Positions 12,404-24,138 of a stretch of DNA of 64,000 nucleotides are shown one piece after another (position 1 is the stretch's first letter; every line of letters starts with the position of its first letter). The notes beneath the pieces were generated by a model. That model saw only the letters and a list, made by a program, of their open reading frames with translations. It was not told where the DNA came from and searched no databases. Source of the DNA: Phanerodontia chrysosporium (Eukaryota; Basidiomycota; Agaricomycetes; Polyporales; Phanerochaetaceae); the NCBI GenBank assembly GCA_001910725.1, contig MJGA01000004.1:2170001-2234000 (forward strand), given 5' to 3'. The position numbers were made by a program, and so were the translations under genes.

Positions 12404-13644
12404 TTAGAACTCGTCAGGGTCGAAATGCAAGGAGTCAAAGTGTAGCGAGTCGAGGTGCAGCTCAAGACTCGTGTCTGCCGCTTCCGCGACCTGGTCGAGC
12501 TGTGGCGCGCTCGCCGGCGTGCTGAGCGAGTACGATGTCCCGCTGCATGGAAAGAGTGTGGGCGACGACACGGCGCATGGTTCCCGAAAACATCGTCCGC
12601 GCCGGGTACTGAACTCGACGTGCTGCTTGACGGTGGCATGCTGTCGCGTTTTGACGGCACACGAGAGGGGGCAGGAGACGGCGGGACGTTCTCCTTCGCA
12701 CGTGCCGCCAGAGGCGGCGACTTGGGCCCTGAGGACGTCGACGGGCTGAACAGCTTGTGCAGGTCGAGAACGGACATTCGACGCACGAAGGCGCGTCGCT
12801 TGCTCATTGTCGGCATTTCGCCGTTCATAGAAGGATATGGAGAGTTCATACAGTCCTCGATAGACAGCGAAGGCCGGCTCATGGCCTCCCACTCCCCAGA
12901 GCTGGTCGAGGTCGGCGAAAGCGGGACGTCTGGGGTAGGGGACCGGCCGCGCGAGCCAGTGAATATCTGCGACAGCTGCATCGACTTGCGCCGCACAAGG
13001 CTCGGCGCAGTAGCTGCTGACGACAAGACACCGTCCTCCGTGGGGCCGTCGGCCATGTTCTCGCGTCCGCTTGACGCGGACCACGACTCGGGGATACCTG
13101 ACCTGTTCCGAGACTTGCCTACGTTCTTGATGGAGCGCAGGGCCTGGCTTGCGCGTGCACGGAATGTCCTTGATTTCTTCAATGCGTAGGTGCCGCGCGT
13201 GTCGGGCGAGTTGGACGCGCCCTCGCTCTTGCGCACCTTCACGACCTCGACCACGTCCGAATCGACCACGTCCCCCCGGCCGCTGCTCCGCGTCGCAGCA
13301 GTTGATTCGCTCCGCCGCGGCATAACAACCGTCTCCTGCGACTCGTTGCCAAACGCACGATGGAAGACCGGGGCAGGGTTGCCCTCGGTCTGCTGGTAGA
13401 AGCCCAAAGCAACGTCGAGGGCATCAATATCGGGGATGATGGACAGGCTCTTCTTGCTCTCCATGGCAGCGTCGAAATAGCAGAATGGAGGGTTGGCATG
13501 GTGCTCCTCCTCCGGCGGGATGACGAACACGTCTGGTACCTGCTGCAGCGACGTGTGCGAGGGCGGCGGCGTGAAGAGTTCGGGGTTCGGGGAGGAGAAT
13601 GAACTTGTGGAAGCGAGCGTGAACGTCGTGCCGAGGCTTGACAT
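12404..13644 (-). CDS. Ser/Pro-rich hypothetical protein, probably disordered
   Basis: I do not recognise this gene. From the ATG at 13644 a single long frame encodes about 350 residues rich in Ser, Pro, Thr and Arg. Hydrophobic patches such as DVFVIPPEEEHH and LDVALGFYQQ lie near the N-terminus, and phosphorylation-like clusters such as RKSMQLSQIF and RRMSVLDLHKLF lie further on. No membrane helix is seen. In the first frame the C-terminal part becomes Arg/His-rich. The frame one base earlier reads as a natural acidic tail (LELHLDSLHFDSLHFDPDEF) ending TAA at 12404. I take the latter as the real end, joined either by a short intron near 12560-12640 or by a missing base near 12573. It sits 203 bp downstream of TEL2 on the same strand, with AT-rich TATA-like sequence at about 13810-13840. 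It may be a signalling or cell-polarity adaptor, but nothing proves that. Confidence 0.6.
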
Positions 13645-13847
13645 CGTGCAGAGCAGCGAGGGAAACGACAGGAAACGGACAAGATATCAGACTGGCCGAG
13701 TGTCCGCCGCTCCCGACGACGACGAGACGGTGCAAGCCCTACTACGAGAGGCGCCCGCCAGTCCAACATCGTCGCGTCAGCCACATGACCGCACACCTTT
13801 CGTCATCGAAATATATTCCATATTTTCGTGTATATTTTCATTGCATC

Positions 13848-16800
13848 CTAAAATCCCATATCGACCATGGATGGCCTCCACCGCGATGTCAGCTCATCGA
13901 CCTTGAGAACGAGACCTGCAGCTGCTCGCTGTAACTTCATCTCGTGCATCCCGCCACCGCCCGACACCTTGTGGCCTTTCTCCAGACGTGAAAGAACCTC
14001 GGCGCCCCACTCGCCCGCAGCCAGGAGCAGAGCAGTGTGCTCGAGCCCGAGAGACTTGCCGCCATCGCGCTCTAGCGCACCATCTACCACGACGAGCGCA
14101 AGCTCCAGCGACGTCGTCAGGAGCGCCGCCTCCTTCCTCGCTTGGCGCTCGGCAGCGCTGCCCTCTTCGTCCTTGCCCTCGTCCTCGTCCTCGAGACCCT
14201 CACCTCGCGACATCGGGCGCGTCCCAACTGTGATCGCCAGCTCAAGCGCATCCGGCGCAATAATCGCTAGCCACTCCTTCGCATTCTGTGCGGCGTGCAC
14301 CAGCACTGCGAGCGTCGCGAGGAATTGCGAGAGCACGAGAGCATTGAGGATGAGCCCGGTGCCGGCGCCGCGATAGCGGTGCAGCACGTCCTGATGTTCC
14401 GTTCGCGCCTCGCGAGCCTGCTCGTCGCGCAGGAACATCCAGAAGCGGTTGATCATTGGACAGATGAAATACTCGGCTGCGACCTCTGTGAACGCCACCA
14501 GTGGGCGAGGCTGCAACTGTATCGACCGCAAGTCGCTCGAAATTGCACTTGGGGCGACTTCAGAGACCTTCACCGGACGCTTCAGCCGTAGCTGTCGTTC
14601 TCGTGCGTATTCTGGGACTTTGCTTTCCGCGGATACCCTTCCGCTCTCGATGGCTTTCTGGCTGATGCCATCGAGGAGGTGCTGGACAGGGTTTCCAGCA
14701 TTGAGTTCATCTCGAGAGTGAGATATTTGCGATGAAGCGCGGCGGGAAGTTGCTTGCTGGAAAAGCAATGCGCTTTGGTTCGGCCTGCGAGTGATTAGGC
14801 GGAAGGGGCAAGGACGCAAGTTCGCGAGCACCCATCGCTAACGCAGTGAGCATAACGAAGCGCTGCTCAGTTGAGTACTGGTTCCGGAAGAACTCTTGGA
14901 TGATTGTCCTAGAACAGTGTACCAGGGTCAGTCTATCTGAGATAAGACTAAGCAATCGACGTACGGTGCTGCTTTTCTTGGACAGCAAGCAACGAGCGCG
15001 GTGACCGCAGCTTGACGCTTTTGGTCGAACTCATCAAGCTCGAAATTGTTGTTCAACCCAACGAATCCAAACACCAGGTTCTCGGCATTTTCGTCTGCGG
15101 AAGGCATGAGACAACTACTTCGCTTTCATGTAGAGCAATACGTACCGAGCTCCGTGCCATACGCCCGCTTTCTCCTGATCAACTCTTCCGCGGCGTCAAG
15201 TGCGACTTCAATACGTTTTGGCTCATCCTCTTCCTTCTCGACCTTGGTCGTTGGCCGTACCATCTCCGCCAACTGTGCAAGATACACGGGCCTTGGCACC
15301 TTGCTCTGCGTAACGCGTAGCGTTGGGTCCTTTTCAATCTCTTCAAGCTCGGATGGGGTGGGAGATGGCGACCGCGATGACGTTGGCTCAGACGCGTAGC
15401 CGGTGAGCGAATCGTCCGAGTCATATCCGTCGGGTAGTGTTTGGATGATGGGCTTTTGAGATGTAGCGGCCAGCTTTGCTGCAGCAAGAGAGACCGCCCC
15501 ACGAGAGGTTCCTCCGTAGGCTTTGCTGGCTCTTGCGGCTTCTCCGCAGCAGCCATCTCGGTAAAATCCTCCTCATGAGCATCTGAGTCCCGCTCCCGCA
15601 TAAGCTCTCTCATTCTACGGCACCACGCCTTTCCGTTCTCGTCTCCCTCCCAGTCGCCGAAGTCCAGTTTCTTTCCAGCAGAGCGTGCGACTTCTTCCGC
15701 AACGAGCATGCCACACCGCCTGACAGACTGGTCCAGGTGGCCGATGTAAATGCCTATGGACTTGACAAATGGAGGCGACAAGGCCAGAGTATTGATAGGC
15801 GTGGGTGTCGATGAGTTGACCGGGAAATAAGACACTGTCAATAGGAGAAGAGCTGTGAAATCTGAGAGGAGTGTCAGAGCCAGCGCCACGCCAATCGGTA
15901 TTTGCATGCTCACATTGATGCCCGCTCAGCAAGGAATGTCGTACATGGTCAGGATTTGACCAGACATCCATTATTCTGTTGAGCAATAGTTCAAGCGCTA
16001 GGACTGTCTTTAGACTTGAGATTTACGCTTCGAGGGGCACGCCTTCTTACCTTCGCCATCTATCCTACCTGTCTCTGCCCCAGCAATCCAACATACAAGT
16101 ATGCGAGCGACACCAACAGACCAGCTTCTTCCCAGCGCAGTCGCGGCGAAGCCGTCCACGGTATCGCCATCCTTGGTAAACCTGCCGATGAGGTCCCTCA
16201 GAAGCTTACCCTCGCGTTTGACGAGCGCTCGAGTCCGTGGCTTGCCATCGAGGTCGTCCACCACGGTCAGATGTGCGTACAGCGACATCAGGACGGATTG
16301 GAGTGTCTGGATCGAGGGGAAGGCGGCAAAGATTTGGCGCCATGTCGCTCCGTACGCTGGATTCGATTGCAGTCTCGATCGTATCATGGGAAGGGTCGAT
16401 TGGAAGAACGATGGTTGGGTATGCCATGTAGGGACTGAACTAGGGAATACACCGACGTTCACGAGCTTCGTAAGTAAGTACGTGATGGCGGCAAGTTCGT
16501 CTACGATCATGTTAGCAAACGACAAGGGATAGACATGTGCGAATCTAACCTTGCGAAGGTTTTGATAGAGATGCAATCAAGATTTCCGTCCTGACGCTTA
16601 GTTCCGTAAAATATGATCCAGGCTCCAGGGTTGTGGGGATCGTAGCACCTTTTGCTGCGAGGAAGTTGGCGACTTTGGTCGGAATAGCACATATATTGCG
16701 GACGCAATCTTCCCATGTGATAGGGTGCTTGTCTGACGCGCTGCCCGCCTGTCGGCGGGAGACACTAAGTGACCATAGCATATCTATCGGGTACGTCTTG

Positions 16801-17216
16801 ACTAAAACGGTCAGGAGCCGTATGGAATACTCAGTGAGCGGCAAGGATAGTATGCTTGCGTAGGCGTGTGCAGCGACATCCTTGGCTGCAGGAACGGACG
16901 ACAGAAAAACATCAGGGGCAAAGAATTGCTGGACGAGATCATAACACTTCTTCTCGTCTAGGACCGGTCCCCACGCTGGTAAAACCTGCTCGAGCAAGGC
17001 TCGCTGTAACAGCGGGATGTGTCTCGGAACGCTCAGTGCGCGTGCAGGAAGCGGAGACACGTTGTGCTTCACATATCGTGGCGGAAGCAGGCCAACATTG
17101 GCAAGAGGTGCGGTGAGGAGGCTCAGAAGCGTCGGAAGGTCCTGAACCGGGGACTGCAGCCTTGCAATCAGTTCACGGACTTGATTGTAAGTGCTTTCAT
17201 TATATTCGACAGACAT
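13848..17216 (-). CDS. TEL2/TELO2 family protein, PIKK maturation (TTT complex)
   Basis: TEL2 works with TTI1 and TTI2 to stabilise PI3K-like kinases (TOR, ATM, ATR). The ATG at 17216 starts MSVEYNESTYNQVREL. The product is long and helical, about 950-1000 residues over at least eight exons. The diagnostic part is the conserved C-terminal TELO2 block: VYLAQLAEMVR (about 15260), then ALDAAEELIRRK, ENLVFGFVGLNNNFELDEFD, TIIQEFFRNQYS, MLTALAMGARELA (about 14850) and FPASNFPPRF, with TAG at 13848. The middle carries an acidic linker. One base is missing near 15498 in a run of four G on the coding strand: EEPLVG must continue as VSLAAAKLAATSQ one frame back. Its start is 275 bp from the ATG of the next gene, which diverges from it. 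Confidence 0.88.
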
Positions 17217-17491
17217 CTAGAGACAGCGTCCGCGTAAGCAGTATCTCGTGAGGAATACGGAAATAGAGAGTCTCACCGAGCTGGAAGATAGAGGAAGCTG
17301 GAAGAGAAAGCGACGCGAGCAGGAGGCGCCGGACGCGACCTCGGAATCGGTGCACGTGACACAATCATTGCCCGCGCGTGACTTGGTCGCGTCTGTGACG
17401 TCGTTGTCGGTGTGACTGCATGCTGCCTGCAGCGTCCTCTTCGTCTTCCTCGCTCTCCTTGCCTCGCTCCTCGACGACCGACGCAGACGCC

Positions 17492-18160
17492 ATGACAGAC
17501 GTAGTCAACGTTCTCGATGCCACCGCCGCTCATGCTGCGGACACAGAGTTCTTCGTGCGCCGAGGCATGACGAAAGGCTACGAACTCTTCAGTGTGCTCG
17601 TTCCGCCGCCTACGCCGCTTTCGCCATCTCACGATACGGACGGAGCCACGTTACGGCCAACCGGCTCCTGCGAGCAACATGGATTGGGGGCGCAACAGGT
17701 GTGTGATACGTTCATCCCTCCGGAACCTCGGTCTGATGCCGTTTGTCAGGCATCGTTGCAGGCGGCGCGTTCGAGTATGTCAGGTCCGCTTACTCAACCC
17801 CAGAGAACGTTAGACATCGCAGAATTGTCGCAACATACGATGTACGTGATAATCTTGCTTTTTGAAACCGGCGGTCTTATAACCCCGTATCCAGACTGGC
17901 TCCATACGCGCGGATGACCACTCAACTATCGGCGGTATCCTCTTCGCTGTCCTGACCCCTGCCATCCTATGGAAGCGAGCGAGCAAAGTCAATCGTATGT
18001 AGCCTTTTTCTGATTGTGTGCACATGTTCATCCTTTTCTCCGAAGTCATCCTGGGTGGTGCAGGTATCGGTTCCGCGGTGGCCTTCTGGCACATCATGGG
18101 CGGTCGCTGTTCGGCGATCCGCCACCGCAAGCCCGAATCCCTGGTTTAACATCCCACTAG
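17492..18160 (+). CDS. Small multi-pass membrane protein, family not recognised; frame broken twice
   Basis: Translation from ATG 17492 gives a short N-terminus, then KGYELFSVLVPP, AYAAFAISRYGR, then RLLRATWIGGATG spliced to IVAGGAFEYVRSAYS. A further exon gives STIGGILFAVLTPAILWKRASK, and another LILGGAGIGSAV. There are three or four Gly/Ala-rich helices in about 170 residues, which fits a small mitochondrial inner-membrane or ER protein. Two joins need one extra base: near 17607 (VPP to AYAA) and near 18081 (GSAV to LLAHHGRSLFG). The unshifted frame at the second site would stop at 18149 instead of 18160. An intron ending at CTTCAG just before 17592 could bypass the first shift but would drop the well-formed KGYELF segment. 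It might be a complex I accessory or Tim17-like protein; I could not decide. Confidence 0.55.
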
Positions 18161-18970
18161 CAAGCAAACGTACTGTACCACCCGTAATATATGCGCTTGA
18201 ATAATAGAAGAACAACTCCCTCCTCATTCTCCAGTTGTCCGCGACAGCTTCAACTCCAGTAGCGTCGTACAATGGCTCTTACCTACTACCTATCTCCTGC
18301 AGATGCGGTACAAAACAACTCCTTAGGCGAATAGTACGTCTTTTCATGGCCTCATCAACCACTACCTTCCTCATCTACAGTCGATCTAGTCCTCCTGTCC
18401 CGTCCATGCATTTGAGGTGCGTTTTATCTCTACCCGTGGACGTTCGGCACTCGCGAGCTTCCCTACCAGTGTAGCTCGCCACACCGGCAGGTACTGACCC
18501 TGAGGACCCCGGGAAGGTCAGTGCCAGGACTGACGCAGCAAGGTACGCCTACCCCGCCGCGTCAGCCCCTACCTCAGGAAGGCGCCTTCCACGAACCCTG
18601 TACGAGAACGTCAGCGATGGTCAGCCATAGCCATAAGACTACCACTCACGCAGTTCGTGGTTGGCGGGTGTGGATGTGCTAACTCAGGGTGATCAGCCCC
18701 TCGCCAGCGGTCCACGGGTAGGAAGGAGGTCAGAAGTCGCTCGGCTCGTGTCGCTCGGATTGTACCTGCAACCTAGGCGTAGCGGTCAGGTCAGCTCAGA
18801 ACTGGGGTGGTGTACATCGACAAAGATCCACAGGGAGAGCGACAGAAACCCAGAGCCGTCGCCGTCTCGCCGCTGGGGGGCCGCCACGACAGCTGTTGCC
18901 GCAACCGCGCTTTGGCACACCCGTGCGTGCGTCAGGGTCCTGCCGCCCCGGTTACCTAGCCGTGGGGCGC
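18161..18970. other. GC-rich intergenic stretch, no gene recognised
   Basis: These 810 bases between the small membrane protein (+) and the 3' end of the next gene (-) give only short frames on either strand with no family match. The right half is rich in CG and contains a clear hairpin (listed separately). Confidence 0.4.
18486..18525. other. Inverted repeat able to form a stem-loop
   Basis: ACTGACC at 18493-18499 is the exact reverse complement of GGTCAGT at 18516-18522, with GGC (18486-18488) and GCC (18523-18525) extending the outer stem across a 4-base bulge. The loop is 16 nt. It could be a transcript-end structure or part of an unannotated RNA. Confidence 0.45.
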
Positions 18971-19605
18971 TCAGCACGCCTTCCACCAGACCTTACCGCC
19001 GCGACGGCCCTGGAGGCTCTCGAGCATCTCGAAGCCTTCCGGGCGGTACTTGATGTCCGCGCGCGCCTGGGCGACCGCGAGCGGGATGAGCGTCGGCGAG
19101 CGGACCGCGGATGGCTTGCGGGGGACCTCGGCAGCGATCGCCTCGATCTTCGCGGCGATGCACGCGGCCTTGGGCTTCGGAACGACGACCTCGACCTCGA
19201 CGAGGGTCTCGGTGGACGACATCGGAGAGACCTGCTCCTCGACACTTTCCTCCTCGACGCTCTCCTCCTGGCCGGCGGCGTATAGCGAGGGGTACTCGCC
19301 CGCGAGCCAGCTGTCCGTCGTGGTGATGCGCGCGGGGCGTGCGGGCGAGGCCGCCGTGGCCAGAGACGAGCAGTCCTCGTCACCTCCCGCGAGGAAGGCC
19401 GACTGCTCCTCCCATACGAGGACCTCGGTGGCCATGGAGACGTGCTTCGCGGCGTCGCGGTAGATGAGCTGGGCGCCGGGGCGGCGGTGCGTGCACTCGA
19501 CGGGGATGAGGTCGAGCGGGCGTTGTACAGTTCCGCGGGCGTCGCGATGTGGGAGTAGTCAAGAGGCGCAGCCTGCTTGTTACGACCAAAGATGTGGAAA
19601 GGCAT
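18971..19605 (-). CDS. Small orphan protein with acidic middle; one frame break
   Basis: I do not recognise the family. The ATG at 19605 starts MPFHIFGRNKQAAPLDYSHI, then TPAELYNAR. The sense continues one frame back as LDLIPVECTHRRPGAQ, then IYRDAAKHVSMATEVLVWEE and a long open stretch to the stop at 18971. It includes an acidic Glu/Ser/Val-rich segment and ends GGKVWWKAC. So one base is missing near 19518, in a GCCCG context on the coding strand. The total is about 210 residues with no membrane helix. Codon choice is extremely biased to G or C at third positions, which supports it being coding. No intron is needed. The 3' side faces the GC-rich gap. Confidence 0.6.
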
Positions 19606-20141
19606 ATTGTGTGAAGGTGTGCGTAGGTATGCGCGGGATATGCGTGTAGTAGCAGTTAAGCTGGGGGGAAGCGAAATCAGGCTGGAGTTCGCTTGATATA
19701 GGCTGAGGCTGGCACAGGGGTTCGCGCTGCAAACGAAGTAGGCCGCTCGATTCATTGCGATTCTGCGGCTGACATTGCTCGTCATGTCGTAGCTAGACTC
19801 TCATTCATGGTTCCCTCGAGTCTCATGACGTCGTCTGCAGGAAAGCGGAATCTCGGAAAAAGAACTCTAAGGAGGCTGGCAGACCGTGACGTGCACACAG
19901 GCAGTCCACACTTGCGAGACGGGAGTGGCGCATGCAAACACGGATATATGGGAAGCCTACCTACGCTTTGACGAGAAATCGTCAGCCACCAGATCGGCGC
20001 CTCTGCTTCTAGCATGCCGCGGCGTTGTACTTACTGAAGCGGGGGAAAATGGATTCTCATTGAACTACTTTCATATAATATGTTAGTACTAGTGGCAACA
20101 GCGACACAGTGCACCGTCCGTTCAAACCATGGCCATCATTA

Positions 20142-22543
20142 TCACCGTTTCTTGAATACGAGGGGAAGCTGGGCAGGCCTGCTCACAGTCATGTTACGAC
20201 GTCAGGAAAAAAAGAGAAACGAATGAACTCACGCAAGCGTAATGCCCTGCTTGACAGTAAATAGGCGGTCCCACCGCTCCTCATACGTCTCGTGTGCAAA
20301 TGCAGGCTCGTCCTTGAGCTCTATCTTGTAGCGAGAAACAAGCATCGTAAGGATCGCGATTCCTTCAGTCTCGAAGAAGCTAGTCCACAACAGGGGCCTG
20401 CGTGAGGGGAGCATATGATGCAAAAAATTGTTTGGACGAACCGTCGACCAAGGCAAGCACGCGGCCCGGCCATGAACGGCAGGAACGCGTCGCGCGGCCA
20501 GTTGCCGTGAAAGCGCTCCGGTTTGAAGGCGTGTGGTTCGTCCCAGTATCGCGCTGCGCCCACGTTCAGCCAACTCTTCAGGATTGGCATCTGAATATAC
20601 CTACGATTGTAGTGTAATGCGAGTATGCTGATATGGATGTCAGAGCCAGCAGCCACCGGTATGGCACGTCTTTTCCCTGTGAAGTCGGTTGCAACGAGCG
20701 TCGTGTTCTCCGCCACAACCTTCGGGACGCCGACCACCTATCGAACTAGTATTTAGAAGGCAGACGATAAGTTGTTGAGTAACCATATCACCTACCGGAG
20801 GGAAAAGGCGCAAGGTCTCGTAAAAGACACTGTATGACGATGTAAGCCCTATGCCGCTGAAGCGTAGCTAGATGCGCTCTCACGCCATGCATTCTGTCAG
20901 TTTGTTCATCTCTTCATACGTCTGCGTCGAAGCAGGTCAGTCATGTAGGGAGACAGAGGGAAATAGTGCGTACGGGAAGCCGCCCGTCTGGGATGACACT
21001 CTTTACATGCTGATACAGCTTCTCTTGGTAGTCTTGATGCATCGCCAGCAAGCCGAACGTGAAGGCCAGAGAATGCGCCGTTGTCTACGTGACTGTCAGA
21101 TCGAGGGTTCCTGATCGTGTGGCGCAGCTACCTCATGCCCTAGAAATATCAACATAAGAGAGTACAGGCTCAAATTGGGCTCGGGAAACTCACCGGCCAG
21201 AAGGAAGATGAATATGTTTCCTGCAAAAATATGAGCAGAGGTCAAGGAAAGTCATGTTCACTACAAACCCAAGAGCTCTCGATCAGTCAGTCGTGCACCT
21301 CCGTCAGCGTCAGAGTCACTGGCATCCAGCAAGCTACTGAACAGGTCGTAGCGTTCTTCCTTCTTCGGGGCGTTGCGGCGCTCTTCCACCATCTCGAGCA
21401 TGTATTTCTGGCGAGCGTGCGTCATGCTACGATCGGCGGACCATTTCGAAAGCACCTACTTCAAGCTCTTCGAATCCAAGCTTGACGTCCGCTATCCGCT
21501 TCGTAGGAGCGAGCTTCCAAAGGAACGTAGGCGTCACGACCTGGATAAACATGTCCACCGATACGATGTGTATAGCGTCCTGGGAAACTGTGAGCAGGCG
21601 AGGGTAGATGGCACGATTGTCGTACCTTGAATGACAGCTTATGGCCTGATGGCGGCAGCAAATCTGACTGCCAGGATGCGTTCTTGCCAAATCCAGCAAC
21701 GCTGATGACGAACAAAGCAACCTGTATAGTGGGAACGGTCAGCTTCGTTGTGCCGCCACTTGCGAAGCCTGCGCTCACTGGCAGGGTGAGCGCGTCAACG
21801 ACATGGTCGACGATAATCGTATCTTGAGAGCCCCATACGTTGTCGAAGAGGTCCACCATTATTTTTACTGTTTCATTCCACACGAGCCGGTTGTTTGGCT
21901 GGGAGGCTACAGTGAGGGATGGACCAGGGAGGACAGGGATTCCGACCGACCTCCGAGAATGCGGGTGCGCCGACCTTCCTATGGCGTTTCCATTCGTCGC
22001 CTTCTGAGGCAATGATGTTGCCTCCCCAGAGCCTGAGTTCGTGGTACAGTGGCTTCGGGAAGAGTGCTCTGTGACTCGTTACTTCCTGGGTACGATGAAG
22101 AGGCGTACAGCGATAGGGATACCTGGAACTGTACCTTGATCACGGCAGGATCTGCTAGTATCAGGCATGTGGAGACGCGGGGAAAGAAAGATACCTGTGG
22201 CGTCGTTCAGGTACGCTGTGAGGTCCTAGCGATGCCACTCACATGATGTATTACATCCACACCAGCTTCGTCAAAGTCAAGGTGCTTCCTGTGCCAAAAG
22301 CGAAGGCTTCCACCAATCAAGCCACGTCTAGGCTCCTTGAATGCAAAACCGAAGACTCCAAAGCACGATATAAAGCTTTTGAAGCCCGGGTGGTAACTGC
22401 GTGGGAGTCCGTCAGAACTGCCAGGTAGGCAGATAGGAAGGAGAGGCGTACTTGACGGCTCGGAGAGCAGTGCGGAGGTCCACGTACGTCTTGAGACACA
22501 GGAGAAGGATGGTAGAGAGCAGAATCGCCAACACGGAGTTCAT
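20142..22543 (-). CDS. Cytochrome P450 monooxygenase (microsomal type)
   Basis: The ATG at 22543 gives a single N-terminal membrane anchor (SVLAILLSTILLLCLKTYV). Downstream are SEGDEWKRHRKVGAPAFSE (about 21970), a long middle part, then the I-helix oxygen-binding motif AGHETT. That motif is assembled from three exons, one of them only 8 nt (21132-21139). The K-helix ETLR (ExxR) lies near 20820. PERF lies near 20520, and the heme loop FMAGPRACLGRR with its Cys ligand near 20460. The last intron (about 20165-20227) joins GITLA to PAQLPLVFKKR, with TGA at 20142. About a dozen short introns are present and no frame break. The substrate is unknown; such enzymes in wood-decay and litter fungi oxidise xenobiotics or secondary metabolites. 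No biosynthetic partners lie nearby. Confidence 0.92.
21132..21139 (-). other. 8-nt microexon of the P450 gene
   Basis: On the coding strand TTTCTAG precedes GGCATGAG and GTAGCT follows it. Joined to the flanking exons it completes A-G-H-E-T-T, the conserved I-helix motif. Without it the motif and the frame are lost. Confidence 0.75.
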
Positions 22544-24138
22544 GGCGAGCAGACCTAGCGGATTACGAGGAACGTCATGTATCTCCCACACTCTGAGATA
22601 TAGTGTCGGACACCGAGTCGGCGTCAGGAGACATGTGCCCCAGCACTGATGCAATTGGTACCTGCTGCGGCGTGTAGGGGTCATATAAGGGAGGAATGCT
22701 TCCGCGGTTCCCAGGCCTTGCACGACGTGGGAGCGTATACTCGTGCAATCCGCGCTGTGTGCCTATCCAGTGTACAACACGCTTTGTTCATCTCGAAACC
22801 TTGACAGCGAAGAAAGTTGATGATCAAGCATCTTTCGATGGTACCCCTCTCGCGCTGGAGACGACAACTTGCATCTCCACCACGAAGTTTTATGAGGCAA
22901 GAGATGGACACGATCCTTAGCAGAAGCCCGCCCAGCGAGAACAAGGCACACGTGCCGGAAGCCGGCTGTGGCCTGAACCTCCTATTGGAGTTGGAAGCAG
23001 GCGTCTTACGCGGGAAGAACGGACCTTGAAACCCAAAGTTAGCGTTAGAGCTTGCTGTTTCCGAGTTGCAAACTTGGCAGGCACGTACCAAAAGTGATGA
23101 CAGTGATGCATTGCTAAAGTGGCAGCCTGGTATAGTCCGACTACCATCGGCACCGTCACGGTCTAGCACTGTCAGCACTTCACTATTCTCCGTCAGTCCG
23201 GGCAATTTGCGTTGGATCAAGACTTTGTATCATCACTGTATCCAAAGCCGCTCTCTCCAGGATCGACTCGGGGCTACGAGATATCGAATAAGGGCCAAAG
23301 TTTGAGTCTGTGATGAACGTTGCCGGGCTTCAAAGTTGTTCACTGCCATTCTGTTTTTTCCCATTTCAGATGATTGCCGTACGGCAGTTGCCGCGCCACA
23401 AAGCGCAGCTGCCGAGCGTGCCGAAAGCCTGATGACTACCGACCACCGACATCGTCAGCTAAGTCGACCAGTATTCTCGCTGTGCGTATTTACGGAGGCA
23501 TAACTCAACCGATACACGGCACAGTGCTTTAGCTTTATGCATCTCATTCAGGATTCCACCTCCATGATTCCATGAAGTACACAGCAACCCGGAATGCGCC
23601 ACATCTTGACGGCGGGCGACAACAGCGGCGCATCACACCTTCCCTCATCAGCAATAGCTACGGCCCAAATAAGATTTGCGGAGGGCATACGATAAAGTTC
23701 TAACGTCGTGCGTGACACCATGAGCTTGAGTTTTAGTACTGCGTAGTTCAATCGCGCGTCACACGCAGCCTCACCCCCATCTAATCAAGAGAGCTTCTTT
23801 GGGTGGTCCACGTGTGAGATTTACCCAAAAAAGCCTGTCGTGTCTCTCAGAGGCGTGGAAAAGTGAGCTGTGGCGGGACGAAAGCCGGCTGGCGCTTCGC
23901 CACTGCCGCTGGCGCCAAATCCGGCACCTGCGCTTTTCCCTCTCCCATCACTCGTCCGCACGGCTGCTGCATCCTCATGTATGCACATCTCCCATGTCTG
24001 CTTGCCAACACCCGATCTGATCAAAGCATTACCCATTCCTTACACCATCCTAAACGCGACAACCGCATGGCGACAGCACCTAGTACTCTCCGCCGCCCGG
24101 GCCCCGCACCTCTTCGCTTCCCCTAAGCAAACCCCACC
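22544..24138. other. 1.6 kb divergent intergenic region
   Basis: This lies between the P450 start (-) and the BMT2 start (+) and holds both promoters. The longest open frame, minus strand 22681-23220, is Arg/Ser/Cys rich with no domain and is probably chance. Nothing else was recognised. Confidence 0.4.

Noticed and set aside
18480..18580. SRP-like or other structured RNA around the hairpin
   Set aside because: A few short words resemble SRP helix 8, but the order and pairing do not fit; kept only as a stem-loop.
22681..23220. 179-codon open frame on the minus strand upstream of the P450
   Set aside because: No domain, unusual Cys/Arg/Ser composition and no start or splice context; it overlaps the expected promoter.
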